Shown: positions 46,579 through 55,626 of the stretch, piece after piece
Position numbering within the stretch: position 1 is the first letter of the stretch
How the letters are laid out: the number at the start of each line of letters is the position of its first letter
Source of the DNA: Acidobacteriaceae bacterium
GTDB lineage: Bacteria > Acidobacteriota > Terriglobia > Bryobacterales > Bryobacteraceae
DNA length: 64,000 nt
Direction of reading: 5' to 3'
Assembly (NCBI GenBank): GCA_019240475.1
Contig: JAFAYI010000024.1
Span: forward strand, 62,001 to 126,000
Program-made: the position numbers and the translations under genes
Notes under the pieces: generated by a model
Databases searched by the model: none
What the model saw: only the letters and a program-made list of their open reading frames with translations
What the model was told of the DNA's origin: nothing

Positions 46579-47528
46579 CTTTTCAGTTCTTCCCTTATCT
46601 CAGCCGCCGCTTTGCGGGCTTCTTCGACCGCGCCGATCGGGAAACTGATAGCGCCGACTTTGGGATGCCCGCCGCCGCCGTACCGCTCACAGATGGTCGC
46701 CAGGTTGTGCCGCAGCGGTTCGCGCACCCAAGGATTCGACCCCACCGACACCTTCGTTCGATAGCTGGATGTGGAAACCGATACGCTATAGGCCGAATCC
46801 GGGAACAGATAATACGGTATGAATTTGTTGTATCCCTCGATGCCGTACTTCACCAGGTCGAAATAAATCACGCCCCGCTCGCACGCGCCTGCCTCCTGGA
46901 TGACCTCGATGTTACGCAGGTGAACGGCGTGCAGGCCCTCGTAGGCGGCTTTGACTTCTTCGTCCGCCATAATTTGCTCCAGGCAGTGATTCTGCATCTT
47001 GCAGATAATTTTCTGCACCAGCTTCGGACCCTTGCTGCCTTCGATGACAAGCGTCAGCTTCATAGCCGGCGCCTTCATTTCGACGGCTGCTTCGGCGCTC
47101 TCATACAAGGCGCCATCGACGATATCGGCCCAAGTGATCAGATCCTCCAGATCGGGAGCGTCGAATCCATACCGCTCCTTCACGTGCGCCGCGATAAACT
47201 TCGTGCAGGAGCGAAAGCTCGGATCCAGGAACTTGCGGCCTGAGGTGTCGTGCTTGAAGTGTTCCGCGTCTTCCGGGCTCAGGAAGGCGCTCTGGTGGTG
47301 GTCGAACCACCAGGTCACACTGGGGTTGGTGGAATATTTAAAATCGACGATGACGTTCCGGTCGCCGTCGAACAGGCTGTCTTCGAACAACTGGTCCGCC
47401 CGGTGCGCGAGCCCGGTATAGTGGAACTCGGCTTCGCGATAGAAATGCGATTGTAAGAACCGGGTGACGAAGGCCGCGGAAGCCGCGCCATCGAAGCAGT
47501 GGTCGTGGTACAGGACTCGCACCTTCAT
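46575..47528 (-). CDS. DHH-family phosphoesterase
   Basis: This 317-residue protein has DHH/DHHA1 architecture. The N-terminal metal motifs are YHDHCFDGAASAA and FDHHQSAF, and the C-terminal DHHA1 signature is RYGGGGHPKVGAISFP. Relatives degrade nanoRNAs, pAp or cyclic dinucleotides. The particular sequence spacing does not let me choose among these, and there is no CBS or PAS domain. It overlaps the downstream membrane protein gene by four bases. Confidence 0.85.
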   Translation of the reverse strand: MKVRVLYHDHCFDGAASAAFVTRFLQSHFYREAEFHYTGLAHRADQLFEDSLFDGDRNVIVDFKYSTNPSVTWWFDHHQSAFLSPEDAEHFKHDTSGRKFLDPSFRSCTKFIAAHVKERYGFDAPDLEDLITWADIVDGALYESAEAAVEMKAPAMKLTLVIEGSKGPKLVQKIICKMQNHCLEQIMADEEVKAAYEGLHAVHLRNIEVIQEAGACERGVIYFDLVKYGIEGYNKFIPYYLFPDSAYSVSVSTSSYRTKVSVGSNPWVREPLRHNLATICERYGGGGHPKVGAISFPIGAVEEARKAAAEIREELKS

Positions 47529-47731
47529 CAGAAAGAGTTGTTCTCCGAAAACCTTTTAGATTGCCTGACTGGGCGAAGAAATGCAAGCGATAGGCGATAA
47601 TTACTTGTGTAAGCCCTTTTTCGCGTCGCGGCCGATGCTGCGCTACCGAACCGAAAGACCTATCGGGTGCGCTTTTAGCCGCCCAAACCCAGGACGTATC
47701 CTTAGGATTTGCCCCGCTTGACAAGCTGAAG

Positions 47732-50407
47732 ATGCTCAAAACCAAAGAAGAACGCCAAACCGACCTAAACCCACCGGAGACCTCGGAGTGGTTGGAAGCT
47801 CTGGATCAGGTGGTGGATGAAGAGGGTCCGGATCGGGCCGCGTACCTGCTGGAGAAGCTTCTCAAGCGCGCGGTCGAATTCGGAGTGTCGGTGCGCCAGA
47901 CCATCCATACGCCTTATGTGAACACGATTCCGGTTCACGAGGAGGCGCCCTATCCGGGCGACCGCGCCATCGAGCGGCGGCTGAAGAGCCTGATCCGCTG
48001 GAACGCCGCCGCGATGGTGGTGCGAGCGAATAAATACGATCCAAATATAGGCGGCCACATTTCGACCTTTGCTTCGCTTGCCACTATCAGCGAGGTCGGC
48101 TTCAATCACTTTTTCCGGGGCAGCTACGACGGCCGCCCGGGCGATCTGATCTACTACCAGGGCCACGCCTCTCCCGGAGTATACGCGCGAGCTTTTCTCG
48201 AAGGGCGTCTTTCCGAAGAGCATTTGCTGAACTTCCGCCACGAACTGCGCGACCACCCGGGTCTTTCCTCCTATCCCCATCCCTGGCTGATGCCGGATTT
48301 CTGGCAATTTCCAACGGTGTCGATGGGCATCGGGCCCATCAACGCCATCTACAACGCGCGCTTTCTGCGATACCTCGAAAACCGCGACATTCTTCCGAAA
48401 AGCGACCGAAAGGTCTACGCGTTCCTGGGCGATGGCGAGATGGACGAACCGGAGTCTACGGGCGCCTTGCACGTCGCCTCGCGCGAGAAGCTCGACAACC
48501 TGATTTTCCTCATCAATTGCAATCTGCAGCGCCTGGACGGCCCGGTGCGCGGCAACGGCAGCGTGATTCAAGAGCTCGAAGGCGTGTTCCGCGGCGCGGG
48601 TTGGAACGTCATTAAAGTGATTTGGGGAGGCGATTGGGACGACCTGCTCGCGCGCGACGCCTCCGGCCTGCTGCTGAAACGCATGGAGGAGTGCGTGGAC
48701 GGCGAGTACCAGAATTTCAAGGCCAGGGGAGGCGCCTATACCCGCAAGGAGTTCTTCGGCAAATACCCCGAGCTGCTGAAGCTGGTCGAGGACAAGACCG
48801 ACGAAGAGATCGGCGCGCTCAGGCGCGGCGGGCATGACCCGTTGAAGGTATACAACGCGCTGAAGCGCGCAACTTCGCACAAGGGACAGCCCACCGTCGT
48901 GCTCTTCAAGACCGTGAAGGGCTACGGGCTCGGCGAGGCCGGCGAAGGTAAGAACATTACTCACCAGCAGAAAAAGCTGAACGAAGAAGAACTCTTCTAT
49001 CTCTCGACGCGCTTCGGCTTGAACCTTCCGAAGGAAAGTATTCACGCCATTTCTTTTGTCAAGCCCGCGGAAAACAGCCCCGAAATCCGGTATCTCAAGG
49101 AGCACCGCGAAGCTTTGGGAGGATACCTGCCCGCCCGTTCTCCACGGCCGATAGAGATAAAGGCGCCGGAGCTCGACGTCTTTCACGAATCGATAGGCGG
49201 CTCGCGCGGCCGCGAAGCGTCCACTACCAGCGCGTTTGTCTCGGTATTGAAGGGATTGCTGAAAGTTCCGGAGTTGGGCAAATATGTGGTGCCCATCATT
49301 CCGGACGAGGCGCGCACCTTCGGCATGGAATCTATGTTCCGCGAGCGCGGTATTTACGCGAGCGGCGGCCAGCTTTATACGCCGGTCGATAGCGAAGTGC
49401 TCATGTATTACAAAGAGGCGCAGAACGGACAGATTCTGGAAGAAGGCATCACCGAGGCGGGTGGACTGGCCTCGTTCACGGCCGCCGGAACCGCGTACGC
49501 CACGGTCGGCGTCCCCGCCATTCCATTTTTCATTTACTATTCGATGTTTGGTTTCCAGCGTGTCGGCGATCTTATCTGGGCGTTTGCGGATGCGCGCGGA
49601 AAGGGCTTTCTGGTTGGCGGCACCGCCGGGCGCACGACGCTCCTGGGCGAAGGCCTGCAACACGACGATGGCCACAGCCAGGTTCTATCAAGCGTCGTAC
49701 CCACTTGCCGCAGCTACGATCCCGCTTACGCATATGAGATAGCCGTGATCGTGCAGGACGGCATCCGCGCGATGTATGAGAACAACGAAGATCATTTCTA
49801 TTACTTGACGGTGTGCAACGAGAATTACGTGCAGCCGCCCATGCCCGATTCGCCCGGCATTCGCGAAGGCATTTTGCGGGGAATGTATCTGGTCAAGGCC
49901 TGCGAAGGCTCGCCGCAAGTTACGCTGTTCGGCAGCGGCCCTATATTGAACCAGGCGATCAAAGCTCAGCGGATTCTCGCGGAGAGATATGGGATGGGCG
50001 CCAATGTTTGGAGCGTCACCAGTTACACCGAACTCCGGCGCGACGCCCTCATTGCAGACCGTTGGAACCGTCTGCACCCGGGTTCCGCCGAACGCAAGCC
50101 GTATCTTCTTCAGGCGCTCGGCGATATACAAATGCCGATCGTCGCGGCCACCGATTACATGAAAATTGTCGCCGATCAGATTGCGCCGTGGCTGCCGGGA
50201 CGCTTGACGGCTCTCGGTACCGACGGGTTCGGCCGCAGCGACAACCGCGAGCATCTGCGCCGCTTCTTCGAAGTGGATGCCGAGAGCATCGCCGCCGCCG
50301 CTCTCTCGCGCCTCGCGCAGTGGCGCCGCTTCGATCCGGATCGCGCCCGCCAGGCCATTGTCGAGCTCGGATTGAACCCCGATGCAATCGATCCCGCGCT
50401 CGCGTAA
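47732..50407 (+). CDS. aceE: Pyruvate dehydrogenase E1 component, homodimeric type
   Basis: This thiamine-diphosphate enzyme decarboxylates pyruvate and passes the acetyl group to the E2 lipoyl domain. The 891-residue length matches the single-chain AceE type. The ThDP motif GDGEMDEPES begins at residue 233 and ends in LINCNLQRLDGPVRGN; VVLFKTVKGYGLG and the transketolase-type C-terminal half with FYYSMFGFQRVGDL follow. No E2 (aceF) or E3 gene is adjacent, which is unusual for this type. The ATG has no clear ribosome site. The 203-base gap before it has no confident promoter. Confidence 0.96.
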   Translation: MLKTKEERQTDLNPPETSEWLEALDQVVDEEGPDRAAYLLEKLLKRAVEFGVSVRQTIHTPYVNTIPVHEEAPYPGDRAIERRLKSLIRWNAAAMVVRANKYDPNIGGHISTFASLATISEVGFNHFFRGSYDGRPGDLIYYQGHASPGVYARAFLEGRLSEEHLLNFRHELRDHPGLSSYPHPWLMPDFWQFPTVSMGIGPINAIYNARFLRYLENRDILPKSDRKVYAFLGDGEMDEPESTGALHVASREKLDNLIFLINCNLQRLDGPVRGNGSVIQELEGVFRGAGWNVIKVIWGGDWDDLLARDASGLLLKRMEECVDGEYQNFKARGGAYTRKEFFGKYPELLKLVEDKTDEEIGALRRGGHDPLKVYNALKRATSHKGQPTVVLFKTVKGYGLGEAGEGKNITHQQKKLNEEELFYLSTRFGLNLPKESIHAISFVKPAENSPEIRYLKEHREALGGYLPARSPRPIEIKAPELDVFHESIGGSRGREASTTSAFVSVLKGLLKVPELGKYVVPIIPDEARTFGMESMFRERGIYASGGQLYTPVDSEVLMYYKEAQNGQILEEGITEAGGLASFTAAGTAYATVGVPAIPFFIYYSMFGFQRVGDLIWAFADARGKGFLVGGTAGRTTLLGEGLQHDDGHSQVLSSVVPTCRSYDPAYAYEIAVIVQDGIRAMYENNEDHFYYLTVCNENYVQPPMPDSPGIREGILRGMYLVKACEGSPQVTLFGSGPILNQAIKAQRILAERYGMGANVWSVTSYTELRRDALIADRWNRLHPGSAERKPYLLQALGDIQMPIVAATDYMKIVADQIAPWLPGRLTALGTDGFGRSDNREHLRRFFEVDAESIAAAALSRLAQWRRFDPDRARQAIVELGLNPDAIDPALA

Positions 50408-50454
50408 ATCCTCTATCACTTAAATCAATTACGGTAATTTTTGTTCTTTACGGC

Positions 50455-50531
50455 GTTGAAACCCGGTGGCCGGGCTTTCACGTCCTAAGTCTTGTAAGAG
50501 CTCAGGGCAGCCCGAATATTCCTATTCGGCG
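50455..50531 (+). other. Hairpins in the aceE - outer-membrane protein gap
   Basis: Two strong stems lie here. GAAA-CCCGG-TGG-CCGGG-c-TTTC (50458-50479) has a 9-bp stem with one bulge. CCGAATA-TTCC-TATTCGG (50512-50529) has a perfect 7-bp stem. The first could close the aceE transcript, although no U-tract follows. The second lies in the likely 5' leader of the barrel gene. I do not recognise a riboswitch class. Confidence 0.45.
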
Positions 50532-50612
50532 CTAGGTTGCGGGCCATCCGATCCGCAATACAAAGACACTAACTAACTGAGCTTCGAAAAACTTTGGAGG
50601 GAAAGTAATACC

Positions 50613-51248
50613 GTGAAACTTTTACGCACAGCGCTCCCGCTGGCGCTCGCTTTCTGCCTGGTGGGAGTAAAGGCGCGCGCGCAAAGCGGTCCCGATGTTT
50701 ATTTCGGCGTGGGGACCATGACCGACACTTCGAGCGGCTCCCCGATAGACACGTTTTCCACCGGCAATCCGTTCACCTCGCCTAAGCTCGGAGGGACTTT
50801 CGGCAAAGCCGGCGCGGACTGGATGATTACGCCTTATCTGGGCATCGGCGGAGAGGCGGATTTTCGTTTTTCTCAAGGAAGCTACGCCGGCCTGACTTAC
50901 AGGCCCACCTTCTACGACTTCAACGCGATCTTCGCGCCGACCGCCCACCGCTTTAAACGAATTGTTCCCGAGTTACAAGCCGGTCTGGGCGGAGTGAATC
51001 TTCGCTTCTACTCGCCGTCTACTACTTATTGCGATCAGTTTGCAGGATGTTCCAGCAGCAACTACAGCCTGGAAAGCTCAAACCATTTTCAAGTGCACTT
51101 AGCGGGAGATATTCGCTTCTATGCAACGCGCCACCTGTTCATTCAGCCCCAGGTCGACGCCCACTATGTGAACAATTTCTTCCAGTTCGGCAACAACTGG
51201 GTTCCGGAGTACAGCGCATCGGTCGGCTGGAGCTTCGGTGAACGTTAG
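50613..51248 (+). CDS. Outer-membrane beta-barrel protein, function unknown
   Basis: This 211-residue protein has a signal peptide (LLRTALPLALAFCLVGVKARAQS). Alternating strands, many with aromatic ends, follow: DVYFGVGTMTDT, YLGIGGEADFRFSQGSYAG, ELQAGLGGVNLRFYS, LAGDIRFYATRHLFIQPQVD, and the ending YSASVGWSFGER. This fits an eight-stranded OmpA/OmpW-like barrel. Two cysteines in a loop (CDQFAGCSSS) could form a disulfide. A TTGGAGGG ribosome site lies 14 bases before the GTG start at 50613. Regulation may involve the upstream hairpins. Confidence 0.78.
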   Translation: MKLLRTALPLALAFCLVGVKARAQSGPDVYFGVGTMTDTSSGSPIDTFSTGNPFTSPKLGGTFGKAGADWMITPYLGIGGEADFRFSQGSYAGLTYRPTFYDFNAIFAPTAHRFKRIVPELQAGLGGVNLRFYSPSTTYCDQFAGCSSSNYSLESSNHFQVHLAGDIRFYATRHLFIQPQVDAHYVNNFFQFGNNWVPEYSASVGWSFGER

Positions 51249-51277
51249 AACACGGCCGCGACGCGAGACGAGGCAGC

Positions 51278-52615
51278 TTAATTTCTCTTAAGCCACTTCT
51301 CGTATTCGCGCGTGTGACGCGATTCCAGACTGACCTCGCGGCCCGCGATGAACATCTGCTCGATATGAGTGCGTGCTTCTAGCGGGTCGCCATCGGTCAG
51401 GATCAAGTCCGCTATTTTCCCCTTCTCGATCGAGCCTATCTGATCTCCCACTCCTAGGATCTCCGCGCTATTCAGAGTAAGTCCTTTCAAAGCCTCTTCG
51501 CGCGGGAGCCCAAAGGCCGCGGCCTGTGCTGCTTCAAACGGTACGTTGCGGGCAAACTCCACATCGAAAGTACCGAAGCAGATTTTCACTCCGGCTTTGT
51601 AGAACTGCGAGGGCAACGTGTAGGGCGCATCGTAGGGATCGTCGTCGCGCAGAGGCAGTTCGAAAGTCTTTCCAAGAACGACAGGAATGTTGCGCGCCTT
51701 CAATAGCGCGCCGGTGCTTCCGATTTCGAGCGGGTCGGCGATGATGATCTTGACTTTTTCCTTGTCCGCGAATTCGATTGCGTCCTTGATCGACTTCTCT
51801 TTTTCCGCGCGAATGAACAATGGCAGCTTGCCATCGATCACCGGAGTCATGGCCTCCAGTTTCACGTCCCGCTGGAAGTTCGCTTCACCGGCCGCTTTGG
51901 CCTTCTGGTAGCGCCGCGCCTGCTCGAAAAATTCGCTGAGTTGTTTCAGCCGTTCCTTATATTCGCGTTCTTCTTCCGTGTAGGTGCGAGCCTGCGGCCC
52001 CAACAGCGCGGCGAATTGCGCCGGGGTAGTCTGAATCTGCGGGAACAGCATGTCCATCACGGCGGCGGGTTTGATTGCCATCTCTTCCCAGGTCCAGCCC
52101 TCCAGGTGCATCAACGCGCCCTGGCCCGTTATCACAGTTGAGCTTGCGTTTCTGCCAAAGCCGCGGCTGCCGCTTCCGGGAAGGCTGATGACCGTGGTGA
52201 TTCCAGACGCGCGAGTGACGTCGATGTGCTCGCTCGATGGATTGAAGGCGATTTCGGCGCGCAGCTCGGGATTGAAGAGGCCGATTTCGTCGAGATCCAC
52301 CGTATCCCGCAGCGATTCAATCTCCGATAATCCTACGTTCGTTGCGGCGTTGATGAGGCCTGGATAGAGATCGTGGCCATGCCCGTCGACCACGCGCACG
52401 CCGTCTTTCGCCTGTATTCCACCGCCGACCTCCGCGATTTTTCCATCGACCACCAGCACCGCGCCGTTGCGGACTTCCGGCCCTGCGACCGGATGAACTG
52501 TGACGTTCTGGATAAGGACCGAATCATCGTTGCCGGCGTAGAGAGCGGAGGGCGCGAGAGCGGCGCTGGCCGCCAGGATGACTGCCTGTGAGAGGACAAG
52601 CCGCACGTGGACCAT
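51278..52615 (-). CDS. Exported amidohydrolase-like protein lacking usual metal ligands
   Basis: This 445-residue protein has a signal peptide (LVLSQAVILAASAALAPSALYAG) and an amidohydrolase-type barrel (VVDGKIAEVGGGIQAKDGVRVVDG and IGSIEKGKIADLILTDGDPLE at the ends). Where active enzymes have the His-x-His pair after the PGLI segment, this protein reads LYPGLINAATNVGLSEIES. The late aspartate motif is replaced by CFGTFDVEFARN. It may therefore be non-catalytic or use other chemistry. Relatives with the same change are known among secreted imidazolonepropionase-like proteins. It sits 49 bases downstream of the M13 peptidase gene. Confidence 0.82.
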   Translation of the reverse strand: MVHVRLVLSQAVILAASAALAPSALYAGNDDSVLIQNVTVHPVAGPEVRNGAVLVVDGKIAEVGGGIQAKDGVRVVDGHGHDLYPGLINAATNVGLSEIESLRDTVDLDEIGLFNPELRAEIAFNPSSEHIDVTRASGITTVISLPGSGSRGFGRNASSTVITGQGALMHLEGWTWEEMAIKPAAVMDMLFPQIQTTPAQFAALLGPQARTYTEEEREYKERLKQLSEFFEQARRYQKAKAAGEANFQRDVKLEAMTPVIDGKLPLFIRAEKEKSIKDAIEFADKEKVKIIIADPLEIGSTGALLKARNIPVVLGKTFELPLRDDDPYDAPYTLPSQFYKAGVKICFGTFDVEFARNVPFEAAQAAAFGLPREEALKGLTLNSAEILGVGDQIGSIEKGKIADLILTDGDPLEARTHIEQMFIAGREVSLESRHTREYEKWLKRN

Positions 52616-52664
52616 TGCTAAAGAATAGCGCGCGAGGCGCGAACGCCCCTGCCGATCGCCGCGT

Positions 52665-54710
52665 TTACCAGACCACGCAGCGCACGTCTTCCGAGCGCAC
52701 CATCGGCGAGCCGGGTTTGCATTGGAAGGCTTGCGCGAAGGGCTCGAAATTCGAAAGCGGCCCCAGCACGCGATACTTGGCCACCGGGTGAGGATCGCCC
52801 TGCACCATCAGCCTCTGCGTCTCCGGCCGCGTTTCGTCGCCGCGGAACTGGCCCCACGCGATGAAGAATTGCTGATCCGGAGTAAAGCCGTCGATGGTTC
52901 GCGCCGGCGGCTTGCCCTGCTGCGACTTCTGGAAAGCGAGGTAAGCGATCTTCAATCCGGCCAGGTCGCCGATGCTTTCGCCCAGAACCAGCTTGCCGTT
53001 AATGTGAATGCCGCCTTCGATCGTGTACCCGTCGAACTGGCGCACCACGCACGCCGTCTTCGCTTGGAACTTCTTATCGTCTTCGGCGTCCCACCAGTTA
53101 TTCAGGCGGCCTTGCGCATCGAAGCGCGAGCCTTGGTCGTCGAAACCGTGGCTGATCTCATGGCCGATTACAACGCCGATGGCGCCATAATTCACCGCAT
53201 CCGTGTAGTTAACGCTGAAGGCGGGCGGCTGCAGGATTCCGGCCGGAAACACAATCTCATTCAATAACGGGTTGTAGTACGCGTTCGAGGTCGGCGGCGT
53301 CATGCCCCAGCGGCTGCGGTCTACGGGTTTGCCAATGGTGGAGCGGTTATCGGCCACTAGAAAGCGGCTCGCGGAGAGAACGTCGTTGAAGTAGCTATCG
53401 CGCGTGATAGCGACGCTCGAATAGTCTTTCCATTTGTCGGGATAACCGACTTTCACGTTCAGCGTCGACAGCTTCTGAAGCGCCTTCTCCTTGGTGGGCG
53501 GGGTCATCCAGTCGAGGCTTTGAATGGTGTCGTGCATCGCCGCGATGATGTTGCCGACCATTTCACGCGCGCGGGCTTTGGCCTCCGGCGGGAAGTAACG
53601 CTTCACATATTCTTGTCCTAGAGCCTCGCCCAGCAGCGCATCGGTCTGCTCCGCGCAGCGCGTAGGTCGCGGCTTTAATTCGCCGACGCCGGCAAGCTGC
53701 TTTTGAAAGAAAGCGAAATGCTCGTCGACAAACGGCTGAGAGAGATTATCGGCGTACGCGTCCAACACTTGCCAGCGAAGATATGTTTTCCAGTCGTCAA
53801 CGGACGTGGAGGCAAGCTGGCGCTCGACCTCTTTCATGAACTCCGGCTGGTCCACGTTCAAATCGGCCGGAGCGAGCGAAGCGCTCTTGTAATATCCGGT
53901 CCAATCGAAATCCGGAGTTAGCTGCTCAAGCTGGGCGAACGTCATCTTGTGATCGGTCGAGCTGGGATCGCGAAGCGCCACGTTGTCGAGCGAAGCCTTC
54001 GCCAGCGCCGTCTCGAAAGTCATCACCGTCTGTGCGGCGTTCTTTGCGTCCGCCTCCGAAGCGCCTGCCAAATGAAAAATTTTCGCTACGTGATCCAGGT
54101 ATCCCGCGCGCGCGTCGGCGAATCGCTTTTCGGGCTTCACATAATAGTCGCGATCGGGAAGGCCAAGCCCTCCGGCTTCGACAAAGGCGATCACGTTCTG
54201 CGGATCGTGGAAATTGGGAATCCCATTGACACTGAAGGGAACCTGCACGCCATCGGCTTGTAACTCGATAATTGCCTGCTCCAGGCTGGGGCGGTCATGG
54301 ATTTTGGCCACCTTGTCGAGCAGCGGCAGCAACGGTGTGAGACCAGCCTGATCGATTGCCGTCTGATTGGTGCATGCCGCGTAGAAGTCGCCGGTGAGTT
54401 GGCCGGGCGAGCCCTTGGGCTGATCCGTATGCCTCGACACTTCGTCGAGAATGGTCCGCAACTGGTCCTTGTTCGCTTCGCCGGCTTCCCAGCGGCGGCT
54501 CCAGCGATCCATCGAAGCGGGGATAGGATGCTGAGCCCGCCACGTTCCGTTCGCAAAATCGAAGAAATTCGTACAAGGGTCTACTTTGCGGTCCAGATCG
54601 CTTGTCTCGATGCCTTTCTGGGGCGTGGTTTGAGAAAAACCGCTCGTCGCTAAAGCTCCCGCGAGCAAAACTGGGATTAGTTGACGCACTCGTCTTCCTT
54701 TCATAGGCAC
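52665..54710 (-). CDS. M13-family (neprilysin-like) zinc metallopeptidase, exported
   Basis: This 681-residue endopeptidase has a signal peptide (LIPVLLAGALATSGFSQ). The N-terminal M13 domain has DPCTNFFDFANGTW. The catalytic domain includes NAYYNPLLNEIVFPAGILQ, the zinc motif HEISH at 517-521 and the third ligand Glu578 in GESIGDLAGL. The C-terminus SEDVRCVVW is the family hallmark, whose cysteine forms a structural disulfide. It degrades short peptides outside the cytoplasm. It is likely co-transcribed with the amidohydrolase-like gene that follows. Confidence 0.94.
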   Translation of the reverse strand: MPMKGRRVRQLIPVLLAGALATSGFSQTTPQKGIETSDLDRKVDPCTNFFDFANGTWRAQHPIPASMDRWSRRWEAGEANKDQLRTILDEVSRHTDQPKGSPGQLTGDFYAACTNQTAIDQAGLTPLLPLLDKVAKIHDRPSLEQAIIELQADGVQVPFSVNGIPNFHDPQNVIAFVEAGGLGLPDRDYYVKPEKRFADARAGYLDHVAKIFHLAGASEADAKNAAQTVMTFETALAKASLDNVALRDPSSTDHKMTFAQLEQLTPDFDWTGYYKSASLAPADLNVDQPEFMKEVERQLASTSVDDWKTYLRWQVLDAYADNLSQPFVDEHFAFFQKQLAGVGELKPRPTRCAEQTDALLGEALGQEYVKRYFPPEAKARAREMVGNIIAAMHDTIQSLDWMTPPTKEKALQKLSTLNVKVGYPDKWKDYSSVAITRDSYFNDVLSASRFLVADNRSTIGKPVDRSRWGMTPPTSNAYYNPLLNEIVFPAGILQPPAFSVNYTDAVNYGAIGVVIGHEISHGFDDQGSRFDAQGRLNNWWDAEDDKKFQAKTACVVRQFDGYTIEGGIHINGKLVLGESIGDLAGLKIAYLAFQKSQQGKPPARTIDGFTPDQQFFIAWGQFRGDETRPETQRLMVQGDPHPVAKYRVLGPLSNFEPFAQAFQCKPGSPMVRSEDVRCVVW

Positions 54711-54771
54711 AGTATCAAAGTGTGTCAGACGAGTGAAGTGGCGTTTTAGTTCGATGCGCGCACAAGAAAAA

Positions 54772-55626
54772 TCAGGTAATCACGCGGCGCAAGAAGGTTC
54801 GCGTTCCCAACGCGAACATCGCCACGATCGACACGCTCAGCAGAATCAGAGTCCAGGCGATGCTTATGGTCGGGAAATCGTGGCCCTGTACCGGCGGCGC
54901 CATCGAGTAGCGCAGTCCCTCCGACGCATAGGTGAGCGGGTTGAATAAGGTTAGAATCTGAAACCACCGGATGTTGCGCAGCGCGCCCCAAGGATAATAG
55001 GTGCACCCTGTGAAGAGTAACGGCGTAAACAACAGCGTGAACATCAAGCTGATCTGGTCGGGCTTAATGATGGTTCCCATCAACAGGCCGATGGCCGATC
55101 CCACCAGGCCGGTCAGCAGCACCATTCCGATCAGATAAGGGATGCGGTCCCCGCGAACAGCGAAACCGTTCCCCAGGATCAGCCAGCCGAGCGGGAAGAT
55201 CACCGAACTTGCGATCGCCCCGCGCATTGCGCCGAATATCACTTTTTCGAGCGCCACCCACCAAACCGGTAGCGGCGAAAGCAGCCGGTCGTCGATCTCG
55301 CGCGCAAACCCCAGATCGAGGACGAGCGGCAGAGTGACGCCCTGCATCGCCGCGATCATGCCGGTCAGCGCCACGATTCCGGGCAGCATCAGCGCGGCGA
55401 AGTTTCCGGCTGCGAGCCCGATTCCGGGCAGCACTTTCCCAAAAATGAAGAGGAAGAAAAGCGGCTGCATGAGAGCTTGCAGAAGGAACTGAACAAATTC
55501 GCGCCGCGTCACCGTGAGATCCCGCCGAAACATGGCGAAGAAGGCCTGGAGCGCCGTTATTGTGCGGTTGTCGCCGCGGTGCAGACGCGCGGCGCCGGCC
55601 AACCCGGTACTTGTGAGATCGCTCAT
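54772..55626 (-). CDS. ABC-2 type transporter permease
   Basis: This 284-residue inner-membrane permease has six hydrophobic segments (for example QALMQPLFFLFIFGKVLPGI, then FAALMLPGIVALTGMIAAMQG). It is of the ABC-2 type that exports drugs or polysaccharides. The start ATG overlaps the ATPase stop by one base, so the two subunits are translated together. The substrate cannot be told from sequence. The last membrane segment ends LSVSIVAMFALGTRTFLRR. Confidence 0.9.
   Translation of the reverse strand: MSDLTSTGLAGAARLHRGDNRTITALQAFFAMFRRDLTVTRREFVQFLLQALMQPLFFLFIFGKVLPGIGLAAGNFAALMLPGIVALTGMIAAMQGVTLPLVLDLGFAREIDDRLLSPLPVWWVALEKVIFGAMRGAIASSVIFPLGWLILGNGFAVRGDRIPYLIGMVLLTGLVGSAIGLLMGTIIKPDQISLMFTLLFTPLLFTGCTYYPWGALRNIRWFQILTLFNPLTYASEGLRYSMAPPVQGHDFPTISIAWTLILLSVSIVAMFALGTRTFLRRVIT

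Noticed and set aside
47765..49675. 636-codon minus-strand ORF
   Set aside because: Antisense shadow of aceE, which has all its catalytic motifs.
50408..50612. c-di-GMP or other known riboswitch in the barrel leader
   Set aside because: A GGTGGCCGGG stretch looked similar to a GEMM helix, but the conserved cores are missing.
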